DNA from: an uncultured bacterium
Lineage (GTDB): Bacteria > Actinomycetota > Coriobacteriia > Coriobacteriales > Coriobacteriaceae
Reading direction: 5' to 3'
Assembly (NCBI GenBank): GCA_905215505.1
Contig: CAJMPU010000022.1
Coordinates: 1-28,424, forward strand
DNA length: 28,424 bases
Below, piece by piece: positions 22,962 to 28,424 of this stretch. The position numbers and the translations under genes were made by a program. The notes under the pieces are model-generated. The model was not told where the DNA came from. It saw only the letters and a program-made list of their open reading frames with translations, and ran no database searches. Numbering within the stretch: position 1 is the stretch's first letter; every line of letters starts with the position of its first letter.

Positions 22962-23928
22962 ACTTACCGTTCCCGAGGGGATTGATCCCTCGCGCGTTTT
23001 GGGCGCCGGCGACGGCGTCCTTCGTGCGCTCGAGAGCTTGGTTCGCGCCCATGTGGTCGCCCGTGGCGATAGCATCGCCGTGAGCGGTGACCCGGACGAG
23101 GTCGAGCTCGTGGCGCGCTTTTTCGAACATGCTTTTCGCGAGGCGGCGGCCGGCCGTGCCCTTTCTGCCGACGATGTCTCGCGTTGCCTGGCCGTCTTAC
23201 GCGACGGCGAGCATGAGGCCACATCGCTTCGCGATGACGTGCTGCTTTCGTATCGCGGCCGCGTCATTCGCCCCAAGACGCTTGGGCAAAAGCGCTATGT
23301 GGATGCCATTCGCTCGCACACCATCACATTTGGCCTGGGTCCAGCCGGTACCGGTAAGACCTATCTGGCCATGGCGCTCGCCGTTGCCGCGCTCAAGCGC
23401 CATGAGGTGGGCCGTCTGATCTTGACGCGCCCGGTTGTCGAGGCGGGGGAGAACCTGGGCTTTTTGCCCGGCACCCTCGAGGAAAAGATTGATCCCTACA
23501 TGCGTCCGCTCTACGATGCCCTTTTTGACATGATGGATCGTGAGCGTACCGACGAGCTTATGGAGCGCGGCGTGATCGAGATTGCGCCGCTCGCCTACAT
23601 GCGCGGTCGTACGCTGAGCGATGCCTTCGTGGTGCTCGACGAGGCGCAAAATACCACGCCCGAGCAGATGAAGATGTTCCTGACACGCCTGGGCTTCAAC
23701 TCCAAGTTCGTGATTACCGGCGACTTGAGTCAGCGCGACCTGGTGGGTCGTCGTGGCGGCTTGGCGGATGTCGAGAAGATTTTGGGCCGTGTCGACGATG
23801 TGGCATTTTCTCACCTCGAGCGTGCCGACGTGGTGCGTCATGCCCTAGTGGGTTGTATCGTCGAGGCATATGATGCTTATGATGACGTGCGTGAGCAACG
23901 CTCACGCGACCGAAAGGAGTCCCGTTGA
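22942..23928 (+). CDS. phoH: PhoH-family ATPase
   Basis: PhoH-like P-loop ATPase; exact function is unsettled, with RNA-related roles proposed because it is regularly linked to ybeY. The 328-residue product has a N-terminal KH-like region, then IRPKTLGQKRYVDAI and the Walker A GPAGTGKT (about residues 133-140), RPVVEAGENLGFLPG, the Walker B segment VVLDEAQNTTPEQMK, and FVITGDLSQRDL. ATG at 22942 follows AGGGAGG and lies inside the mtaB 3' end; the open frame back to 22837 is a shadow of mtaB. The stop overlaps the ybeY TTG. The order phoH-ybeY-dgkA-era-recO is widely conserved and supports the identity. Confidence 0.94.
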   Translation: MEASKIRLTVPEGIDPSRVLGAGDGVLRALESLVRAHVVARGDSIAVSGDPDEVELVARFFEHAFREAAAGRALSADDVSRCLAVLRDGEHEATSLRDDVLLSYRGRVIRPKTLGQKRYVDAIRSHTITFGLGPAGTGKTYLAMALAVAALKRHEVGRLILTRPVVEAGENLGFLPGTLEEKIDPYMRPLYDALFDMMDRERTDELMERGVIEIAPLAYMRGRTLSDAFVVLDEAQNTTPEQMKMFLTRLGFNSKFVITGDLSQRDLVGRRGGLADVEKILGRVDDVAFSHLERADVVRHALVGCIVEAYDAYDDVREQRSRDRKESR

Positions 23929-24434
23929 GTGTATTGATCAGCAACGATGCCGAGCTCGATACGCTGCTCGATGCTCAGGAGGTGGAGCACATCTGCGAGG
24001 TCGTGCTTGCCGCCGAGGGCGTTGAGCGTGAAGTCGAGATTTCCCTTTCGTATGTCGACGAGGACGAGATGCACGAGCTCAACCACGAGTGGCGCGGTAT
24101 CGACCGCACCACCGATGTGCTCTCGTTTGAGTGCGATTCGGCCTTTGACGATGACATTCCCGCCGATGAGACGCTCGAGCTCGGCGATATCATCTTGGCC
24201 CCGCAGGTTATTGCCCGTCAGGCCCCCGGTTTTGGCAATAGCCCCGCTGACGAGTGCCGTCTGATGCTCGTTCACGGCATGCTGCACCTGCTGGGCTATG
24301 ACCACATCGAGGACGACGAGGCCGAGGTTATGGAGGCCCGCGAGGACGCTATCCTGCGCGATCTGGCGCTCGAGCGCGGCGAGGATCCCAAACTCGTTCA
24401 CGTCGGCCCCATCACCAATCATGCCCACGACTAG
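23925..24434 (+). CDS. ybeY: Endoribonuclease YbeY (16S rRNA maturation)
   Basis: Zinc metalloprotein required for 3' processing of 16S rRNA and ribosome quality control. The 169-residue product carries the metal motif HGMLHLLGYDH (His117, His121, His127), preceded by DIILAPQVIARQA and DRTTDVLSFECD, all typical. The start is TTG at 23925, overlapping the phoH stop as TTGA, with AAGGAG 5 bases upstream; no ATG or GTG is available in the right place, so this is one of the rarer TTG starts. It is followed 9 bases later by dgkA. The C-terminus is about ten residues longer than in compact homologues. Confidence 0.94.
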   Translation: MSVLISNDAELDTLLDAQEVEHICEVVLAAEGVEREVEISLSYVDEDEMHELNHEWRGIDRTTDVLSFECDSAFDDDIPADETLELGDIILAPQVIARQAPGFGNSPADECRLMLVHGMLHLLGYDHIEDDEAEVMEAREDAILRDLALERGEDPKLVHVGPITNHAHD

Positions 24435-24443
24435 GAGCCGTTT

Positions 24444-24821
24444 ATGATTCCCGGATCGAACAAGGACCATCCGTCCTTTTTAAAGTCGTTCTCCTACGCC
24501 ATGGAGGGCTTCGTCACCGCCGTCAAGACCGAGCGCAACATTAAGGTCATGCTCGTGGCGGGCGTGTGCACCGTCATTGCCGGCTGCATCGTGGGGCTCG
24601 ACATTGCCGAGTGGGCCACGATTATCATCTGCTGCGGCCTGGTGATTCATGGCGAGCTGTGCAATACCGCCATGGAGGCCATTGTCGATCTGGCGACCCA
24701 GGAGCTCCATCCGCTGGCAAAACGCGCCAAGGACATCGCCGCCGCCTCTGTATACGTTCTTTCCATCACCGCCGCGATTGTGGGCTTGCTGGTATTTGCC
24801 CACGCGCTCGGCTTTATTTAG
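24444..24821 (+). CDS. dgkA: Diacylglycerol/undecaprenol kinase family membrane protein (DgkA)
   Basis: Small integral membrane lipid kinase; in Gram-positive bacteria members of this family mainly phosphorylate undecaprenol, recycling the cell-wall lipid carrier. The 125-residue product has three membrane helices (about residues 33-52, 55-69 and 103-122) and the active-site block ELCNTAMEAIVDLAT with Glu71, Asn74, Glu78 and Asp82, followed by AKRAKDIAAASV. ATG at 24444 has AGGAG 7 bases upstream. Its place between ybeY and era matches the Firmicutes order. Substrate preference cannot be read from the sequence, so the lipid specificity is an inference. Confidence 0.9.
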   Translation: MIPGSNKDHPSFLKSFSYAMEGFVTAVKTERNIKVMLVAGVCTVIAGCIVGLDIAEWATIIICCGLVIHGELCNTAMEAIVDLATQELHPLAKRAKDIAAASVYVLSITAAIVGLLVFAHALGFI

Positions 24822-24833
24822 AAAGGGATTCCC

Positions 24834-25901
24834 ATGTCCGACAATATGCAGCCTGCCGATGAGATTTTGGACGACGAGTCCCTGGACGCGGTGGATACCG
24901 AGGAGCTCGAGGATTTCGAGGAGTTCGACCCGTTTGAGGGTATGAGCGACGAGGAACTCGATGCCCTGTGCGACGAGGACGACAACCTCGCGGGCTTTGG
25001 TGACGTTGAGCCCGGTTTCCGCAGCGGCTTTGTGGCCCTGGTCGGTCGTCCCAACGCTGGCAAGTCTACGCTGCTTAATGCCTGCTATGGCAAAAAGGTC
25101 GCCATCACCTCGCCGGTGGCCCAGACGACCCGCCGCCGCATGCGCGCCGTCGTCAACCGCCCCGGCTATCAGCTGGTCTTTGTCGATACCCCCGGTATTC
25201 ATAAGCCCAAGGACGGCTTGGGATCCGAGCTCAACAAGAGCGCGTTGTTCGAGCTGAACGATGTTGATGTTGTCGCGTTTTTGATTGATGCCACCAAACC
25301 GATCGGCAGGGGAGACGCCTGGGTTGCCGAGCGCGTCAAGAACGCTCGTTCCAAGAAGGTCCTGGTGCTCACCAAGGCCGATGAGGCCGACCCCGCACAG
25401 GTCATGGAGCAGCTTAAGGCAGCCCACGAACTCATGGAATATGACGACGAGATCGTGACGTCGTCGGTCAAGAACTTCAACGTCGATGCATTTATCGAGA
25501 CCGTTGCGCACTTTTTGCCTGAGGGTCCGCGTTGGTTCCCCAAGGACATGGGTACCGACGCTTCCGATGAGACGCTCGTTGCCGAGTTTGTGCGCGAGAA
25601 GGTCTTGCGCCGCACCCGTGATGAGATTCCGCACTCCGTTGGCGTGATCTGCGATGCGCTCAGGCAGACCAAGAAGGTGTTGCGCGTGCACGCCACCATT
25701 TACGTCGAGCGCGAGGGCCAAAAGGGCATCATCATCGGTAAGGGCGGCGAGATGATCAAGCATATCGGTATCGACGCCCGTCGCGATCTTGAGCGCATCT
25801 TTGGCACGCAGGTCTTTTTGGAGCTGGACGTAAAGGTCAAGGCCGGCTGGCGTGACGACGAGGCCCAGATTCGCCGCTTTGGCTACAACGCCGAGGACTA
25901 A
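24834..25901 (+). CDS. era: GTPase Era with acidic N-terminal extension
   Basis: Ribosome-assembly GTPase that binds the 3' end of 16S rRNA. The 355-residue protein has G1 GRPNAGKST (residues 71-79), the SPVAQTTRRRM switch, G3 DTPGIHKP, G4 LTKADE, and a C-terminal KH domain with GIIIGKGGEMIKHIG. Typical Era starts about 15 residues before G1; here about 60 residues precede it, with 26 Asp/Glu and no Lys or Arg (MSDNMQPADEILDDES onwards). ATG at 24834 has AAAGGG about 8 bases upstream; an internal ATG at 24942 also follows a GAGGGT, so a shorter form starting there cannot be excluded. It lies between dgkA and recO with short gaps. Confidence 0.95.
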   Translation: MSDNMQPADEILDDESLDAVDTEELEDFEEFDPFEGMSDEELDALCDEDDNLAGFGDVEPGFRSGFVALVGRPNAGKSTLLNACYGKKVAITSPVAQTTRRRMRAVVNRPGYQLVFVDTPGIHKPKDGLGSELNKSALFELNDVDVVAFLIDATKPIGRGDAWVAERVKNARSKKVLVLTKADEADPAQVMEQLKAAHELMEYDDEIVTSSVKNFNVDAFIETVAHFLPEGPRWFPKDMGTDASDETLVAEFVREKVLRRTRDEIPHSVGVICDALRQTKKVLRVHATIYVEREGQKGIIIGKGGEMIKHIGIDARRDLERIFGTQVFLELDVKVKAGWRDDEAQIRRFGYNAED

Positions 25902-25916
25902 GGACGCGCGGCGCGC

Positions 25917-26666
25917 ATGGCAGGCTCCCGGACATATCGCACCAAGGTGCTCGTCCTCGACAAGACGAAGCTCAAAGAGACCGACCTGATCTTGACGATG
26001 CTTGACGAGCGGGGTCGGCAGGTTCGTGCCGTGGCAAAGGGCGCCCGCAAACCCGGTGGACGCCTGGCTGCGCGCTGCGAGATGTTCTGTACCGTTGATC
26101 TGCTGCTTGCGCATGGACGGTCGCTCGACGTGGTTTCCCAGGCCGAGCTTATGGAGGCGCCGCTCGGCGCTGCTCCCGATTACGAGATGACATGCGCCGC
26201 AAGCGCGATCGCCGAGGTCGCGCGCGTGTGCTCGTTCGAGGACGCCGAGGACCCGTTTACCTTTGCCATCACGCAGCGGGCGCTCACACTTGTCGGCAGC
26301 GGGCTCGACGCGGCACATATGGACCTGCTCGTGGCGGCCTTTGTCTTTAAACTGCTGTCGCACGTTGGCTACCGCCCCGATTTCTCGGCATGCGTCTCGT
26401 GCGGCGATCCCATGCTCTCGCATTTCTCGGCCCAGGCCGGCGGGCTTCTGTGCGGGTCGTGCGCCTCGAGCGTGCCTGGCGCCGAGTTGGTATCGGTCAG
26501 CGAGGTCGCATGGCTGCGCGCTCTGATGTCCATGACGTTCGATGCCCTTATGGACGAGCAGATCGATCCGCATACGGCTGCGTTTTTGCTGGGGCTTTCG
26601 CATGTTTGGGCCGCCACGCACACCGATCAGCGGCTCCGTGCGATGGAATTCATGTTGGGTCGGTGA
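25917..26666 (+). CDS. recO: DNA repair protein RecO
   Basis: RecF-pathway mediator that helps load RecA on SSB-coated DNA and anneals strands. The 249-residue product has the N-terminal OB-fold segment YRTKVLVLDKTKLKETD, AVAKGARKPGGRLAARCE, a helical C-terminal domain and a zinc site made by CVSCGD (about residue 157) and LCGSCASS. Length is usual. ATG at 25917 is 15 bases after era; the ribosome-binding site is weak (AAGGAC). It ends the phoH-ybeY-dgkA-era-recO block. No terminator is seen before the rpsO promoter. Confidence 0.93.
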   Translation: MAGSRTYRTKVLVLDKTKLKETDLILTMLDERGRQVRAVAKGARKPGGRLAARCEMFCTVDLLLAHGRSLDVVSQAELMEAPLGAAPDYEMTCAASAIAEVARVCSFEDAEDPFTFAITQRALTLVGSGLDAAHMDLLVAAFVFKLLSHVGYRPDFSACVSCGDPMLSHFSAQAGGLLCGSCASSVPGAELVSVSEVAWLRALMSMTFDALMDEQIDPHTAAFLLGLSHVWAATHTDQRLRAMEFMLGR

Positions 26667-26690
26667 TGATGCGCAGGCGCGCGCCGCTTG

Positions 26691-26699
26691 TGGTAACAT
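26691..26699 (+). promoter_or_regulatory. Extended -10 promoter for rpsO
   Basis: TGGTAACAT: TGn joined to TAACAT. Start expected near 26706, giving a leader of about 99 bases. No -35 is recognised. Confidence 0.45.
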
Positions 26700-26727
26700 A
26701 CCGACCTGTTGGTACCTCGACCTTGGA

Positions 26728-26784
26728 TGTTCGCTCCACCGGCGGCTTCCCAGTCCGAGGCGAATGGAGTCGCCCACAGGCGAC
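26728..26784 (+). promoter_or_regulatory. Structured rpsO leader, possible S15 autoregulatory site
   Basis: TTCGCTC (26730-26736) pairs with GA-GCGAA (26757-26764) across one bulged G, and GTCGCC (26769-26774) pairs perfectly with GGCGAC (26779-26784) around CACA. The second hairpin ends 11 bases before the AAAGGTG ribosome-binding site. S15 is known to repress its own mRNA in several phyla using unrelated leader folds; here this is inference from position. Confidence 0.4.
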
Positions 26785-26804
26785 GCGAAACGAAAGGTGA
26801 AACA

Positions 26805-27083
26805 ATGACTGTTTCCAAAGAGCGCAAGGCGGAGCTGACCGCCCAGTTCGGTAACTCCCCGGTCGATACCGGTAACCCCAAGGTTCAGGTCGCCATCCTG
26901 TCCGAGCGCATCAAGGAGCTGACCGAGCACATGAAGTCCCACCAGAAGGACTTCCACACCCGTCGTGGCCTGCTCATGCTCGTCGGCCGTCGTCGTCGTC
27001 TTCTCTCCTACATCAAGAAGAACGACATTGTCGAGTACCGTGAGCTCATCAAGGCTCTGGGCATCCGCGACAACATCCAGTAG
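26805..27083 (+). CDS. rpsO: 30S ribosomal protein S15 (uS15)
   Basis: Primary 16S rRNA-binding protein of the small-subunit platform. The 92-residue product contains DTGNPKVQVAILSERI, LTEHMKSHQKDFHTRRGLL and the end IVEYRELIKALGI, the S15 signature with the conserved His and Arg contacts. ATG at 26805 has AAAGGTG 6 bases upstream; the open frame to 26709 is untranslated leader. It has its own promoter and a strong terminator, followed by pnp, the order found in most bacteria. Confidence 0.97.
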   Translation: MTVSKERKAELTAQFGNSPVDTGNPKVQVAILSERIKELTEHMKSHQKDFHTRRGLLMLVGRRRRLLSYIKKNDIVEYRELIKALGIRDNIQ

Positions 27084-27097
27084 GATTTGTACATGCT

Positions 27098-27129
27098 AAG
27101 AGCGTCCTGCGCAGCGGGGCGCTCTTTTT
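27098..27129 (+). terminator. Rho-independent terminator after rpsO
   Basis: AAGAGCGTCCTGC (27098-27110) pairs with 27114-27126 over 13 positions (two G-U) around GCA, followed by T5 at 27125-27129. It separates rpsO from pnp. Confidence 0.85.
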
Positions 27130-27137
27130 GTGTAAGG

Positions 27138-27219
27138 GCGTGAACAATCACGCTCTGAAGCGTGGCGGGGGCAGGGGGCCCGCGTCACATGAGAAGCCCG
27201 CAGGCAAGGGGCCTGTGGG
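27138..27219 (+). promoter_or_regulatory. Structured pnp leader with alternative hairpins
   Basis: GCGTGA (27138-27143) pairs with TCACGC (27148-27153), but CACGCT (27149-27154) also pairs with AGCGTG (27159-27164); the two share five bases and exclude each other. Further down CCCGCAGGC (27197-27205) pairs with GCCTGTGGG (27211-27219), ending 2 bases before AAAGGAG. PNPase represses its own synthesis through a leader hairpin in E. coli; here a similar role is only inferred. No clear promoter is seen after the rpsO terminator. Confidence 0.45.
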
Positions 27220-27232
27220 GTAAAGGAGAACA

Positions 27233-28424
27233 ATGACACTCGTATCCAAGACCTTTGAGCTGTACGGCAAGACCTACACCTTTGAGTCCGGCGAGCTTGC
27301 CAAGCAGGCCACCGGCGCCTGTCTGGTCAAGCAGGGCGACACCACGATGCTCGACACCGTGGTCGTCTCCAAGGAGCGTAAGAACTACGACTTCTTCCCG
27401 CTGACCGTCGACTTCAACGAGAAGATGTACGCCGCCGGCCGCATCCCGGGTGGCTACCTCAAGCGTGAGGGCCGTCCCAGCGAGAAGGCCACGCTCACGG
27501 CCCGTATGATCGACCGCCCGATTCGTCCGAGCTTCCCGGACGGCTTCCGCAACGAGGTGCACATCGTCGCCACCTCGCTCGTCGCCGACCAGGTCAACCC
27601 CTTTGACGTCATCAACGTCATGGGTGCTTCCCTGGCAATGACGCTCGGCGGCGTGCCCTTCGAGGGCCCGCTTGCCTGCGTGCGCATCGGCCGCAACGTG
27701 GAGACCGGCGAGTTTATCGTCAACCCCACCTATGAGGAGCGCGAGAACTCCGATCTGGATCTGGAGCTGGGTGGCTCCGCCGACTTCATCTCGATGGTCG
27801 AGGCCGGCGCCGAGGAGATCTCCGAGGACGACATGCTCGCCGCCATGAAGTTTGGCCAGGAGGCCCTTGCCGCCTTCTGCCAGGCTCAGGACGAGTTTGT
27901 CGCCGAGTGGGAGCAGGTCAACGGCGCCATCGTCAAGAAGGAGTACCCGCTCGACCAGCCCGTCGAGGAGGTCCAGGAGCGCATCTTCGCTCACTACGAC
28001 GAGATGGCAGCCTCCCTTCGCGACGCCGACAAGCTCTCCCGTATCGGTAAGGTCGAGGCTCTGAAGGAGTCCATCCGTGCCGAGTTCACCGAGGAGGAGC
28101 AGGCCGCTTGGGAGCGCGAGATTCCCGTGGCGCTCAAGAAGCTCGAGAAGAAGGCTATGCGCACCATGGTCGTCGAGACCGGTGAGCGCGTCGACGGCCG
28201 TGCCGCCGATGAGATTCGCCCCATCATGGTGAAGGATAACTACCTGCCGCTCGTTCACGGCTCCGGTCTGTTCCAGCGTGGCCAGACCCAGGTGCTTTCC
28301 GTCCTGTCGCTCGGTATGCTCAACGAGGGCCAGCGTCTGGATACCATCGAGCCCACCGAGGGCAAGCGCTACATGCACCACTACAACTTCCCGCCGTTCT
28401 GCACCGGCGAGACCGGCCGCATGG
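27233..28424 (+). CDS. pnp: Polyribonucleotide nucleotidyltransferase (PNPase), N-terminal 397 codons (cut by window end)
   Basis: Phosphorolytic 3'-5' exoribonuclease of RNA turnover, often part of a degradosome. The frame runs open from ATG at 27233 to the last base. The first RNase PH domain shows FPLTVDFNEKMYAAGRIPGG and REGRPSEKATLTARMIDRPI; a helical domain follows, and the second RNase PH domain begins ERVDGRAADEIRPI and has LVHGSGLFQRGQTQVLSVLS. The KH and S1 RNA-binding domains would lie beyond the window. AAAGGAG lies 5 bases before the ATG. rpsO-pnp adjacency is near universal. A large - strand open frame over the same bases is a shadow. Confidence 0.96.
   Translation, partial: MTLVSKTFELYGKTYTFESGELAKQATGACLVKQGDTTMLDTVVVSKERKNYDFFPLTVDFNEKMYAAGRIPGGYLKREGRPSEKATLTARMIDRPIRPSFPDGFRNEVHIVATSLVADQVNPFDVINVMGASLAMTLGGVPFEGPLACVRIGRNVETGEFIVNPTYEERENSDLDLELGGSADFISMVEAGAEEISEDDMLAAMKFGQEALAAFCQAQDEFVAEWEQVNGAIVKKEYPLDQPVEEVQERIFAHYDEMAASLRDADKLSRIGKVEALKESIRAEFTEEEQAAWEREIPVALKKLEKKAMRTMVVETGERVDGRAADEIRPIMVKDNYLPLVHGSGLFQRGQTQVLSVLSLGMLNEGQRLDTIEPTEGKRYMHHYNFPPFCTGETGRM

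Noticed and set aside
20589..23276. 895-aa - strand open frame over dnaJ and mtaB
   Set aside because: Antisense shadow of GC-rich coding sequence; the + strand holds clear DnaJ and MtaB motifs and ribosome-binding sites.
24480..26957. 825-aa - strand open frame over dgkA, era, recO and rpsO
   Set aside because: Runs through four recognised genes and intergenic signals on the other strand; no motif of its own.
27185..28381. 398-aa - strand open frame over pnp
   Set aside because: The + strand reads as PNPase with all expected RNase PH motifs; the - frame is Leu/Gly/Asp-rich noise.
1..28424. CRISPR arrays, tRNA or rRNA genes, prophage or integron signals
   Set aside because: No regularly spaced repeats, no cloverleaf-like stretches and no phage or integrase-like proteins were recognised in any gap.

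Overview
This 28.4-kb window looks like the chromosome of an anaerobic, high-GC, Gram-positive actinobacterium of the class Coriobacteriia, most likely a Collinsella or a close relative. That placement is an inference. It rests on GC-rich coding DNA with frequent GTG and TTG starts, an actinobacterial-type integration host factor (mihF) in the order pyrF-mihF-gmk-rpoZ, a fermentative AdhE, an electron-transfer PyrK with a class-1B PyrD, and a Gram-positive-type DgkA. Almost everything is core housekeeping on the + strand. Only adhE and rpmB at the left end are on the - strand.

Layout. 1-1287 (-): N-terminal half of the bifunctional aldehyde/alcohol dehydrogenase AdhE, cut by the window edge. 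1367-1690: the only mobile-element trace, a REP-associated (Y1) transposase remnant whose 3' part lies between 30-bp inverted repeats (28/30 identical). 1694-1983 (-): rpmB and its terminator. 2275-7758 (+): pyrimidine operon pyrR-pyrB-pyrC-(hairpin)-pyrK-pyrD-pyrF, preceded by a leader that can fold as a transcription attenuator; carAB and pyrE are not here. 7998-10408: mihF-gmk-rpoZ-thiI, nearly without gaps, closed by a strong terminator. 10622-13635: comEA-comEC DNA-uptake pair. 13714-14676: holA. 14810-15076: rpsT with terminator. 15173-19267: lepA-dusB-hemW. 19326-26666: a dnaJ-like gene with a membrane tail, a canonical dnaJ, mtaB, phoH, ybeY, dgkA, era and recO, mostly overlapping or closely spaced. 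26805-27083: rpsO with terminator. 27233-28424: 5' part of pnp.

How the genes fit together. The pyr genes give four steps of de novo UMP synthesis and their regulator. mihF/gmk/rpoZ link chromosome architecture, GMP phosphorylation and RNA polymerase assembly. lepA, dusB, thiI, mtaB, ybeY, era, rpsT, rpsO, rpmB and pnp all concern ribosome assembly, tRNA modification, translation or RNA turnover. The dnaJ pair sits just after hemW, where many Gram-positive bacteria have hrcA-grpE-dnaK-dnaJ, but here hrcA, grpE and dnaK are absent.

Most unusual points: (1) the first DnaJ-like protein keeps the J domain and all four zinc-binding CxxCxGxG repeats but has about three hydrophobic segments in place of C-terminal domain II and the dimerisation region; (2) Era carries a ~60-residue N-terminal extension with 26 acidic and no basic residues; (3) lepA appears leaderless, with a -10 box ending 7 nt before its ATG and no Shine-Dalgarno; (4) several intergenic regions share an extended -10 of the form TGCTAnnnT; (5) the leaders of pyrR, rpsT, rpsO and pnp contain hairpins that could be regulatory. 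All structures and promoters were found by eye, without folding or database searches.
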